Shown: one piece after another, positions 26,854-34,559 of the stretch
How positions within the stretch are numbered: position 1 is the stretch's first letter
Layout of the letters: each line of letters begins with the position of its first letter
Source: Bacillus sp. FJAT-26390
Lineage (GTDB): Bacteria; Bacillota; Bacilli; Paenibacillales; Paenibacillaceae
DNA: 64,000 nucleotides
Reading direction: 5' to 3'
Assembly: GCF_001682865.1 (NCBI RefSeq)
Contig: NZ_MAQX01000011.1
Location: 614 to 64,613, forward strand
Notes under the pieces: model-generated
Seen by the model: the letters and a program-made list of their open reading frames with translations, nothing else
The model's database searches: none
Told to the model about the DNA's origin: nothing
Made by a program: the position numbers and the translations under genes

Positions 26854-27822
26854 TTATTGGGATAAACGAAGCGCCAAATCGTACATCGTCATGTCAAAAG
26901 GCTTCTTCGTATTTACCACGGTATCGATATCTGTTGTAACAAGCTCACCGCGCACTACGCCGACAGCTTTGCCTGAATCGCCAGCCATTAGCTGTCTAAC
27001 CGCAAAGTCGCCAAGACGGCTTGCCAAAATCCGATCGATTGCCGTAGGCGTGCCGCCGCGCTGAATGTGACCAAGCACCGTTACACGCGGTTCGATTCCG
27101 CAGTGAGACGTAATTTGCTGTGCGACATCCTCGCCTTTGCCTGCTCCTTCTGCGACCACGATAATACTGTGGCGCTTCCCTTTGGCAAAATTCGTTTTCA
27201 TGCGCTCAGCAACCTCTGTAAGCTCGAATGGAACCTCTGGCACAAGAATAGTTTCCGCACCGCTTGCAAGGCCCGCATGAAGCGCGATATCTCCGCAGTG
27301 ACGGCCCATAACCTCTACGATTGATGAACGCTCATGCGAGGACATCGTATCGCGGATTTTATTAATCGCATCCACTACGATGCTAACAGCAGTATCAAAG
27401 CCGATCGTAATATCCGTGAACGGGATATCGTTGTCGATCGTGCCGGGAAGACCCATCGTTTTGATGCCTAGCTTGCTAAGCTTGTTAGCGCCTTGATACG
27501 AGCCGTCTCCGCCGATAACGACCAAGCCGTCGATTCCTCTTGCACGAAGCACTTCAGCTCCGCGCTGCTGGCCTTCTGCCGTGACAAACTCCTTGCATCT
27601 TGCCGTTTGCAAAATCGTGCCGCCGCGCTGGATAATATCGCCAACGCTTCTCAAATCCATTGGTCGCAAATCATCGTTAATAAGCCCTTGATAACCGCGT
27701 TGTACCCCATACACATCCAAACCGTAAAATAGTGCGCTTCTTACGACAGCACGAACGGCTGCGTTCATTCCTTGCGAATCTCCTCCGCTTGTCAGTACTG
27801 CGATTGATTTGACTGCAGACAT
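26854..27822 (-). CDS. pfkA: ATP-dependent 6-phosphofructokinase
   Basis: A 322-residue group A PFK: nucleotide loop LTSGGDSQGMNAAVRA, GGDGSYQGA, the catalytic PGTIDNDIPFTDITIGFDTA, and MGRHCGDIALHAGLASGAE. It makes fructose-1,6-bisphosphate in glycolysis. The P-loop has Gln where most PfkA have Pro (GGDxPGMN). GGAGG ends 8 nt before the ATG at 27822. Unlike in Bacillus, pyruvate kinase or acetyl-CoA carboxylase genes do not adjoin; instead the ytpB-like gene lies 30 bp upstream on the same strand. Confidence 0.93.
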   Translation of the reverse strand: MSAVKSIAVLTSGGDSQGMNAAVRAVVRSALFYGLDVYGVQRGYQGLINDDLRPMDLRSVGDIIQRGGTILQTARCKEFVTAEGQQRGAEVLRARGIDGLVVIGGDGSYQGANKLSKLGIKTMGLPGTIDNDIPFTDITIGFDTAVSIVVDAINKIRDTMSSHERSSIVEVMGRHCGDIALHAGLASGAETILVPEVPFELTEVAERMKTNFAKGKRHSIIVVAEGAGKGEDVAQQITSHCGIEPRVTVLGHIQRGGTPTAIDRILASRLGDFAVRQLMAGDSGKAVGVVRGELVTTDIDTVVNTKKPFDMTMYDLALRLSQ

Positions 27823-27852
27823 GTTCCATTCCTCCACATTTTTCATTTATAG

Positions 27853-28935
27853 TTAAGCCTGTTGCTTCCGAATCCAGATGCTGTTTATAAGGAAAAACAG
27901 ACGCGTTAACGGACTGTTCTTCATTAGCCTCCTTGATACATCTCTAACATCCGCCTGATGACGGACCTTCGGGTCTGATAAATAGAGAGCTAATAGCCCT
28001 TCAATAATCAAACGATGAAAACGGGAAGCAGGAAGCTGCTTCACATCCTCACGCGCGCGGTTCACGATGGTTCCGAGGCGCTCAACAAGCAGACCTTCAT
28101 TATCGTAATAATTGCAAAAGTTAAGATCTCCGCCTGCATGATCCTCTTCCTGATCGATTAAATAATCAAGTAAAATATGGAGACCGCATACATGCGGAAA
28201 GTAAATCTTCTTGACTGCTGCAGCATCCTGTTCGGATAGCTGATGTTGACTCGCCGCCAAAAACAGCATGAACATGCCGAGCGTTGAGCCTGTCGCCGCA
28301 GCGAACTCATTCCATTGCAAATGCGGATAGCTGCTGCGATGCAGCTCCCACCATGCGAGCAAATGTCCCTCGCGCAAATCCTTATGAATGTGCTTGTACA
28401 CCTGCAAATCTCCATACAAGCCTACCAGCTCGGTCACATGCGACTGCACGCTCCTATAAGACGGCAGCTGCGATATTTGCAGCTGACAGGTGCGAACAAG
28501 GTGGTGCAAATAACCGCCATCGTCTTTTTCACTACGAAATGCATAATAATCCTGAAGCTTCGCTTCGGGATTGACGGCATCCAGCATCGATTGATGCAAT
28601 AATCGAAAATCATCCGGATCAAGTGAGGTGCTGCGATCGCAAAGATTGTCCAAGTAGTCGCTTATCGTCTGCAAGGCAACGATGAGCGGAATGAGCACAT
28701 CCCTGCGCTCTAAATTCGCAGCAGCATATACGCCGCCGCCTTGGCAATGAAACTTCTTGCTATCCATGCTGCTAAGAGCTTGTGTTCGAAGCTCCAAATC
28801 GGGTATTCGCTGCGCGAGAAGACGGAGCTGCGCGAGCTCTCGGTCCACAGCTGGCAGCACATACTTATAAACACGGTGCATGAGCTTAAGTGGACTCTGT
28901 GGCACTCGTTTGCCTGATAAAGTCGTCAATCTCAC
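27853..28935 (-). CDS. ytpB: tetraprenyl-beta-curcumene synthase, YtpB/DUF2600 family
   Basis: A 360-residue all-helical protein with ALQTISDYLDNLCDRS (Asp-rich metal motif DYLDN/D) and LDYLIDQEEDHAGGDLNFCNYYDN, both typical of the large terpene synthases that act on C35 tetraprenyl diphosphate. In Bacillus the product is tetraprenyl-beta-curcumene, later cyclised to sesquarterpenes; the cyclase is not in this window. GTG start at 28935 behind GAGGAGGAG. It lies between pfkA and a 105-residue protein gene, all on one strand, so these may be co-transcribed. Confidence 0.85.
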   Translation of the reverse strand: MRLTTLSGKRVPQSPLKLMHRVYKYVLPAVDRELAQLRLLAQRIPDLELRTQALSSMDSKKFHCQGGGVYAAANLERRDVLIPLIVALQTISDYLDNLCDRSTSLDPDDFRLLHQSMLDAVNPEAKLQDYYAFRSEKDDGGYLHHLVRTCQLQISQLPSYRSVQSHVTELVGLYGDLQVYKHIHKDLREGHLLAWWELHRSSYPHLQWNEFAAATGSTLGMFMLFLAASQHQLSEQDAAAVKKIYFPHVCGLHILLDYLIDQEEDHAGGDLNFCNYYDNEGLLVERLGTIVNRAREDVKQLPASRFHRLIIEGLLALYLSDPKVRHQADVRDVSRRLMKNSPLTRLFFLINSIWIRKQQA

Positions 28936-28959
28936 GACGCACTCCTCCTCAAGACATAT

Positions 28960-29277
28960 TCATGAATGTCGGCGTGATTCTAATTGCTGATCGATGCGGT
29001 ACCAAATATGAAGATCGTTAATCCTACTTGCATAATCGGCAATTTCATAGTTTAGTATACAGGATCGCTCGAAGCTATCTTCTTCAAACAGCTGAGCTTG
29101 CTTTACGTTAATGAGCTGTTCAAACTCCATGACGCGATCAGGAATCATTCCGCGAATAAGTTCCCACTGCTCAACGATCGTAAGCTGCACAGCAGTTTCA
29201 TACTGCTCCCATTCCATTTCCAGCACGGGAATACGGATCCGAAGCCGTTCATTCCAGTCAAAACGATAAGCATCCAT
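28960..29277 (-). CDS. uncharacterised 105-residue soluble protein upstream of ytpB
   Basis: A small acidic helical protein (MDAYRFDWNERLRIRIPV at the start; Glu/Ile/Arg-rich helices; single Cys in FERSCILNYEIADY). GGTGGAGG precedes the ATG by a normal distance, and it ends 24 bp before the ytpB-like start, so it seems to be the first gene of a unit with ytpB. No family recognised. It is a genuine gene by context rather than by similarity. Confidence 0.7.
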   Translation of the reverse strand: MDAYRFDWNERLRIRIPVLEMEWEQYETAVQLTIVEQWELIRGMIPDRVMEFEQLINVKQAQLFEEDSFERSCILNYEIADYASRINDLHIWYRIDQQLESRRHS

Positions 29278-29337
29278 TGTGAACCTCCACCTCTAAATGT
29301 ACCATTTCGAATCATAATAATCCAGCTTCAAATCTCA

Positions 29338-29366
29338 TTGGTACGATTGGTAATCCGTGCTATACT
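29338..29366 (+). promoter_or_regulatory. promoter for the MFS transporter gene
   Basis: TTGGTA (29338-29343), 17-nt spacer, TATACT (29361-29366); ATG at 29411. Confidence 0.55.
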
Positions 29367-29410
29367 GATAACCATATTGTTTTAGACACAGATGGGGTGA
29401 GCATTCAACG

Positions 29411-30598
29411 ATGGATACACCAGATATTGCCAAAACAGAGCGATCTTCGACAGCTCGCAAGGAGACTTTATCGCTGCGCATCTACAGCTTCTCCGCCTAT
29501 TCTACGGCAGCGATGGTCGTCTCCTTTATCCCTTTGTATTTTCTGGATAGAGGTTTTTCGGAGCAGCAAATCGGCATCATTTATTCGACCGGACCATTTA
29601 TATCGATCTTCGCCAACATCATTCTCGGCCTAGCAAGCGATAAGTACCGAACGATCAAAAAGCTGCTCATGCTTCTCTTGTTTGGCCAGCTTGTTATGAT
29701 ATCGCTTCTATTTCCAATCGAAAATTTTGCGCTGGTATGCCTGGTTATGATGGGCTTTTATTTTTTTCAGACACCAATAAATCCGCTTAGCGACAGCTTG
29801 CTGCTATTATCCAGTCAATACACCGGGACGCCATATGCGCTGATACGGATTTTCGGATCGTTAGGCTTTGCGGTAACCGCTTATACATTCGGACTCATTT
29901 TAAAGGAAATCGGCTCGAAGTGGACGCTTCCGCTTGCCCTTTGCACGATAGCGATCACGCTTATTTTAACGACTAGAATCAAGGATTATCAAGGCAGCGC
30001 CCGCAAGATCGACTTCTCCGGTTTCTTCAAGCTGCTGCGGCAGCGCGATGTGCTGCTCTTCTTCTTAATTATTTTGACGATATCCATTCCTCACCGGATG
30101 TACGAAGGTTTTCTTGCCGTTACGATGCGCCATATGGGCGCCAGCGACTCGCTTGTCGGGCTTGCATGGCTCGTATCCGCTTTGAGTGAGATTCCGATAT
30201 TGTTCCTGCTCGGCAAATACGGGCACAAGTTTAAAGAGCTCCCGCTGCTGATGATCGCATCCATTATGTATGCGGTAAGGCTATGGCTGCTCAGCGACAT
30301 TCAAGATCCGCGCTGGGTTATCGCTACGCAAGCGATGCACAGCATCTCGTTCGGCATTTATTTCTCCACCGCTCTTCGTTACCTCTCGCATCTTATTCCC
30401 GATGAGTACCGCGCTTCCGGGCAAGCGGTATACGCTGTCGTCTGGACGGGGTTAGCCGGCGTGATCAGCGGGATGTTCGGCGGTTATGTTTACGAGCATT
30501 TTGGCCGCGAAACCTTCTTCCGCATGGGTGCAGGCTTCGCGATCGTCGCAGCGGCGGCCTTTCTTGCCCGTTATTATTTTAGCCGGTCAGAACGATAA
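29411..30598 (+). CDS. MFS transporter (MFS_1-like)
   Basis: A 395-residue protein with twelve predicted membrane helices. The loop after helix 2 reads GLASDKYRTIKK, equivalent to the MFS signature GxxxDRxGRR in reduced form, and helix 4/5 contains NPLSDSLLLLSSQYTGTPYALIRIFGSLGFA, characteristic of the MFS_1-like/HcaT-type group of probable nucleoside or aromatic-acid transporters. Substrate unknown. GGGGTGAG lies about 9 nt before the ATG. Transcribed alone. Confidence 0.85.
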   Translation: MDTPDIAKTERSSTARKETLSLRIYSFSAYSTAAMVVSFIPLYFLDRGFSEQQIGIIYSTGPFISIFANIILGLASDKYRTIKKLLMLLLFGQLVMISLLFPIENFALVCLVMMGFYFFQTPINPLSDSLLLLSSQYTGTPYALIRIFGSLGFAVTAYTFGLILKEIGSKWTLPLALCTIAITLILTTRIKDYQGSARKIDFSGFFKLLRQRDVLLFFLIILTISIPHRMYEGFLAVTMRHMGASDSLVGLAWLVSALSEIPILFLLGKYGHKFKELPLLMIASIMYAVRLWLLSDIQDPRWVIATQAMHSISFGIYFSTALRYLSHLIPDEYRASGQAVYAVVWTGLAGVISGMFGGYVYEHFGRETFFRMGAGFAIVAAAAFLARYYFSRSER

Positions 30599-30614
30599 TC
30601 GCCAAATAGATCAA

Positions 30615-30667
30615 AACAGGGCTGCTTCCTTAAGACGTGTATTGAACACGCTGGGAGCAGCCCTGTT
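30615..30667 (+). terminator. bidirectional terminator between MFS gene and yebC-like gene
   Basis: AACAGGGCTGCTTCC pairs with GGGAGCAGCCCTGTT; an inner ACGTGT/ACACG(C) helix extends it. U-tracts are short on both sides. Confidence 0.65.
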
Positions 30668-30687
30668 GCATTTAGCTCAAAACCATC

Positions 30688-31407
30688 TTATTCCGCAATT
30701 TCAAAGTTAGAATAAACGTCCTGAACATCGTCATTGTCCTCGAATGCATCCATCATCTTAAGCAGCTTGTCCGCATTCTCGCCTTCTACTTTGACGATAT
30801 TTTGCGGCAGCCAGCGAACGCCGGCGTTTACGAACGTATAGCCATCCTTCTCCAGCGCGTTTTTTACCTGCTCGAACTCATGCGGATGAGTCAAAATTTC
30901 AAAGCTGTCATCATTTACGACAACATCCTCTGCGCCTGCTTCAAGCGCAATCATCATCATGGAATCCTCGTCTGTCTCGTGAGCTTCGCGGTCCACAACA
31001 AGCAAACCTTTATGATCGAACATATAGCCTACGCAGCCGCTCTCGCCCATATTGCCGCCGCGTTTGTTGAACGCGGAACGTACGTCAGCAGCGGTACGAT
31101 TGCGATTATCCGTCAAGCATTTAACCATAATAGCTACGCCGCCCGGACCGTAGCCTTCATACATGATATCCTCGTACTCAACGCCATCTCCAGCGCCAGC
31201 AGCCTTCTTGATTGCGCGTTCGATATTATCGTTCGGCATTTGCTCTGCCCTTGCGTTGGCAATCGCCGTTTTCAGACCAAAGTTAGCATCCGGGTTTGGG
31301 CCGCCTCTGCGCGCTTGAACGTAGATTTCACGTCCGAGCTTAACGAACTTGTTATTTTTAGCCTGATCGGCCTTACCTTTACGGTCTTTGAACAATTTAA
31401 ATTTCAT
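30688..31407 (-). CDS. YebC/PmpR-family protein, YeeI type
   Basis: A 239-residue protein: N-terminal MKFKLFKDRKGKADQAKNNK, FVKLGREIYVQARRGGPNPD, then MYEGYGPGGVAIMVKCLTDN and RTAADVRSAFNKRGGNMGESG, the family's central signature. YebC proteins were described as DNA-binding regulators and, more recently, as factors that help ribosomes through polyproline stretches. The start replaces the usual MGRKW with MKFKLF, as in the second Bacillus paralogue YeeI. GGGAG ends 8 nt before the ATG at 31407. Confidence 0.9.
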   Translation of the reverse strand: MKFKLFKDRKGKADQAKNNKFVKLGREIYVQARRGGPNPDANFGLKTAIANARAEQMPNDNIERAIKKAAGAGDGVEYEDIMYEGYGPGGVAIMVKCLTDNRNRTAADVRSAFNKRGGNMGESGCVGYMFDHKGLLVVDREAHETDEDSMMMIALEAGAEDVVVNDDSFEILTHPHEFEQVKNALEKDGYTFVNAGVRWLPQNIVKVEGENADKLLKMMDAFEDNDDVQDVYSNFEIAE

Positions 31408-31568
31408 TATGCTCGCTCCCCTGACAAAGTTTCCAAGCAACAGTTTATCACCGCAGGTAGGTCTTGGTCAATGAAAGCAAGCGCAAACGGCTGCAGCGCC
31501 AAGCCAACTTTTGATGTAAAAATAGCTCGGTTAGCTCTAATGATTAAGATCGGTTTAATGGCGTCACC

Positions 31569-32558
31569 TTAAAAGGTATAAAAAATGCTTTGGTTCCCTA
31601 CAAAGGGCAGGCAATACTTTTGGCAAAAGAGCGGCATTCTCTCCCTCATCCAACTATGCCTATCTTCATTTTCCAGATGAAAAGCGTAATAACCAAGGAT
31701 AGCAACCATCATAAATCCTTCCAGCCGTTTCATATCCTGAGCCGATAAAGCTGCTGTATGACCCAAATACCCTGCCAAAAAATAATCTCGCTCTTCCGGC
31801 TTTAGGCTCAGAACGCTTCCAGCGACATCATAGAGATAATAACCGTAGCCGAATAAGCAGAAATCAATAAGGGCGATCCCGTTTGGAGTTAAAAGCAGGT
31901 TTCCTTTGTTAATGTCAGCATGAATGATACCCCAACAATTGGCGGTCTGAGGATACGTCTCTAAACTGGCATTAAAAACCTCAAAAAATCGATTTAATGC
32001 TGCATAGTCAATTTCCGAAAATATACCCATTGAAACGCCATGCTTAAGCCTCTTCAGCATCAACTCATTTTGCGTGATACCGGCATACGCCGGCCGAACC
32101 TTGTTCAAGCTCATGCTTGTGCTTTTGGCGAATTGATGCAGACTGCCGACTTGTTCCCCAAAATGAGTAATCTGGTGCCTCGAGAGCGATTCGTCCTGCT
32201 GCAGGTCCCTGCCGTTAATCCATTGCAGAAGCGTGCTATGAACGACTTCACCGTCAACCGTCTTGCACGTAACCCAATCCCCTGAATTATTGCGAACAGG
32301 AGTCTGCGTCAAAACAACCGCATCCTTGCTCTCGTGCAATGTTTGCAAAAAAGCCATCTCTGCGTCCAGCCCCTCACAGGTATGCTGAAGTCCGCTCATA
32401 CTGGAAGTTATCGCTTTATGGATTCGCAATAAATAGGTTATCCCAGCTGCCTCATCCGTCACTTTATAGGTCATATTTTCGTTATGCCGAATAAATGAGA
32501 TTGAAGTAACGCGAATGGGATATTGCTTTAAAATTTCATCGATAACGTTATCATCCAT
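31569..32558 (-). CDS. aminoglycoside phosphotransferase/homoserine kinase-like protein
   Basis: A 329-residue APH-fold kinase: small lobe with YLLRIHK, hinge LLQWINGRDL, catalytic loop IIHADINKGN (His213, Asp215, Asn220) and metal Asp232 in LIDFCLFGYGYYLYDVA. Relatives with the FDDCGxGxxLYD sequence (SrkA, spectinomycin kinases, CotS-like) phosphorylate proteins or small molecules; the second Asp of FDD is Cys here. No antibiotic-resistance function should be assumed. A GGTGATAAG ribosome site precedes the ATG. Confidence 0.8.
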   Translation of the reverse strand: MDDNVIDEILKQYPIRVTSISFIRHNENMTYKVTDEAAGITYLLRIHKAITSSMSGLQHTCEGLDAEMAFLQTLHESKDAVVLTQTPVRNNSGDWVTCKTVDGEVVHSTLLQWINGRDLQQDESLSRHQITHFGEQVGSLHQFAKSTSMSLNKVRPAYAGITQNELMLKRLKHGVSMGIFSEIDYAALNRFFEVFNASLETYPQTANCWGIIHADINKGNLLLTPNGIALIDFCLFGYGYYLYDVAGSVLSLKPEERDYFLAGYLGHTAALSAQDMKRLEGFMMVAILGYYAFHLENEDRHSWMRERMPLFCQKYCLPFVGNQSIFYTF

Positions 32559-32618
32559 CGCTTATCACCGCCCGCCAAGTATCATTTTACTGGCAACTTT
32601 TAATCAAATATCGCTGGA

Positions 32619-32645
32619 AAAGGCTCCCTGCTGCCAGGGAGCCTT
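32619..32645 (-). terminator. terminator after the cold-shock gene
   Basis: AAGGCTCCCTG and CAGGGAGCCTT form an 11-bp stem with a short loop, flanked by short T-runs on both strands. Confidence 0.65.
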
Positions 32646-32671
32646 CTTTAATCATTCATTCGCACATTTTA

Positions 32672-32869
32672 CTATAGTTTAGTGACGTTGGCCGCTTGAG
32701 CCCCGCGGTTGCCCTCAGTAATGTCGAATTCGACCGCTTGCCCTTCATCTAAAGATTTGAAACCGTCGCTTTGAATCGCAGAGAAATGAACGAATACATC
32801 CTCGCCACCTTCTGTTTGGATAAAGCCGTAGCCTTTCTCCGCATTAAACCATTTAACTGTCCCTTTCAT
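32672..32869 (-). CDS. csp: cold-shock protein, CspA family
   Basis: A 65-residue single OB-fold protein: [12 protein letters not shown] (RNP1), DVFVHFSAI (RNP2), typical length. It binds single-stranded RNA/DNA as an RNA chaperone. AGGAGG precedes the ATG and the promoter TTGCTT-17-TATAAT lies about 50 bp upstream, giving a leader of roughly 45 nt, too short for the long cold-sensing leader of cspA. Confidence 0.95.
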   Translation of the reverse strand: MKGTVKWFNAEKGYGFIQTEGGEDVFVHFSAIQSDGFKSLDEGQAVEFDITEGNRGAQAANVTKL

Positions 32870-32919
32870 TCAAACAACCTCCTAAATATTACCGCCTTTA
32901 TGTAATGGCGAGTAAAATT

Positions 32920-32948
32920 ATTATATCTATCCAAAAAACAAAAAGCAA
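32920..32948 (-). promoter_or_regulatory. sigma-A promoter of csp
   Basis: Minus strand: TTGCTT (32943-32948), 17-nt spacer, TATAAT (32920-32925). It abuts the stop codon of the upstream methyltransferase gene. Confidence 0.65.
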
Positions 32949-33650
32949 TTACGCGAAAATATTCAAGTAATGACTAGATTTGGGAATAAAAGGAAGTTGA
33001 GAAGGAAGCATTTCTGCCCTGCCTCCATGTTGTGAAATGAGCCCCATAAGCTGCTCAAGCTTAGGATATGGCTCCCAATTAAGCGCAATCAGCGGATAAA
33101 TGCGGATTTGGCCTCCCGGCTTGCATATGCGCATCAGTTCTAAAATCGCTTTTATGTGAAATTCATATCCGAATTGATCTGCATACAAAAACATAAAATG
33201 GCTGCAAAGCACAAGTGAGAATTGGTCATCGGAAAACGGCAGCTCAGGCAGCATGCCATATTTATAGTGACTGGCTGCAAGCGGGTCCTTCACATGTGCG
33301 GCAAATCGCAGGATAGATGCCTCGCGGCCGGCACGGTGCTGTTCAAGCGAGCCATAATAGCTCCAGTCAAAATGATCCTGCGCTTTGGCAAGCTTGGCAG
33401 TTGACGTTTCGATCTCCTGCTTAGCCTCTTTGATCCACTCTTCAATTCCTGTTCCATAACGCGGATCTACCGCAAATGCCGAATACCCTCTTGCGTTTGC
33501 CTCCGCCGTATACGAGGAGCCTCCTGCCGCAACATCCAGAATCGGTCCTCTCTCCAAGTCTGACTGCTGCAAGCCGAACATTCTCACATACTCGTCGAAG
33601 CTTCTGCACGTCATGGCGACACCAATTTGCTCGTAGCCTTGTTTACTCAT
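32949..33650 (-). CDS. class I SAM-dependent methyltransferase-like protein
   Basis: A 233-residue protein with motif I PILDVAAGGSSYTAEAN, acidic strand-2 end (AFAVDPRYG), and LPFSDDQFSLVLCSHFMFLYAD in the motif IV/V region, followed by ELMRICKPGGQIRIYPL. The fold is a Rossmann methyltransferase; substrate unknown. The ATG at 33650 follows GAGGAG by about 10 nt. An imperfect tandem TCTCATCTCG sequence occurs just upstream (33665-33720). Confidence 0.82.
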   Translation of the reverse strand: MSKQGYEQIGVAMTCRSFDEYVRMFGLQQSDLERGPILDVAAGGSSYTAEANARGYSAFAVDPRYGTGIEEWIKEAKQEIETSTAKLAKAQDHFDWSYYGSLEQHRAGREASILRFAAHVKDPLAASHYKYGMLPELPFSDDQFSLVLCSHFMFLYADQFGYEFHIKAILELMRICKPGGQIRIYPLIALNWEPYPKLEQLMGLISQHGGRAEMLPSQLPFIPKSSHYLNIFA

Positions 33651-33817
33651 TCGCTCAGCTCTCCTCATCTCGTCTCATCTCATAAAACCTCATCAAATCT
33701 TAACCATTCTCGTCTCATCTGGGCTTTCTTCTTGCGCTGTCGTATTGATTACAGCCTCCATAATGGCTATGATGATAACAATACCATAATTAACTACTAA
33801 AAAGGGTGAAAAAAAGC

Positions 33818-34051
33818 ATGTTCAAAAAACACGAAATTTACAAGACCGACAAATACAATATGCTGACGGTTGAAGTACAAGGAAAAACGCTTATCGTTCG
33901 GGAAATTTCCGATCAATGGGGAGAAGACACTCATACCTTCATCAGCAGGCCAGAAATGATGCATTGGGCGCAAAATCGGTACCGCGCTTCCGACTTTGTC
34001 GGTCGCGAAGAAGAATTAGCTGCCATTATGCAAGCTTTGAAAGAAGTTTAA
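33818..34051 (+). CDS. uncharacterised 77-residue protein
   Basis: Starts MFKKHEIYKTDKYNMLTVEV; mixed alpha/beta, acidic C-terminal helix (GREEELAAIMQALKEV). AAAGGG is 11 nt upstream of the ATG at 33818; a GTG at 33806 overlaps the ribosome site. Looks like a small conserved cytosolic protein; no family recognised. Isolated plus-strand gene, followed by a hairpin. Confidence 0.65.
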   Translation: MFKKHEIYKTDKYNMLTVEVQGKTLIVREISDQWGEDTHTFISRPEMMHWAQNRYRASDFVGREEELAAIMQALKEV

Positions 34052-34082
34052 CACCCGCTATTATTGAAATGCGGCAGGAAAA

Positions 34083-34130
34083 TTTACCCTATGCGGCGAA
34101 CATATCGTTACTGATCGCTGCATAGGTAAA
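34083..34130 (+). other. long stem-loop downstream of the 77-residue protein gene
   Basis: TTTACC-TATGC-GCGA pairs with TCGC-GCATA-GGTAAA, about 15 pairs with small bulges and a 14-nt loop. There is no U-tract on the plus strand, so it may be an RNA-stability hairpin or a weak terminator. Confidence 0.45.
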
Positions 34131-34182
34131 ATGATGAAGCTGCTCTTCATGCCAGCTTCTTGTCAGGAGGCTTTACCAACAG

Positions 34183-34365
34183 ATGGATCCAACTGCTTCG
34201 ATTATTTTTATTATTGCAGCCTTCTCGCTCGGAGCAATCGTCATTATGAAACGTGAATCCTTGCCCGCCGGTCTGCGACGCGGACTTGCGCTTGTATCCA
34301 TCGCGTTCATTGCGTTTGCGTTTTTTCTAATTGTTTATGCCTTTTTTACGATGGGTGCAGCTTAG
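34183..34365 (+). CDS. small two-helix membrane protein, 60 residues
   Basis: MDPTASIIFIIAAFSLGAIV forms a first membrane helix; a basic loop (MKRESLPAGLRRG) precedes a second helix (LALVSIAFIAFAFFLIVYAF). AGGAGG lies 12 nt before the ATG. Function unknown; architecture and ribosome site support a real gene. Confidence 0.65.
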   Translation: MDPTASIIFIIAAFSLGAIVIMKRESLPAGLRRGLALVSIAFIAFAFFLIVYAFFTMGAA

Positions 34366-34559
34366 CCTGCAGGGTGCTGAATATTCAAAATCACGTACGG
34401 ACATAGTAAACACAAACTGTGTCTTGAGGTGATAACTGGATGAAATGGCTCCCCCTGCTGCTGGCTTTAAGCCTTGTGCCGGGCGCAGCAGCTTCCAATG
34501 ATGCTGCAGCACCTGGCAAGCATGCCTCACCAACCTTATCCATACCAAGGAGGAATTCG

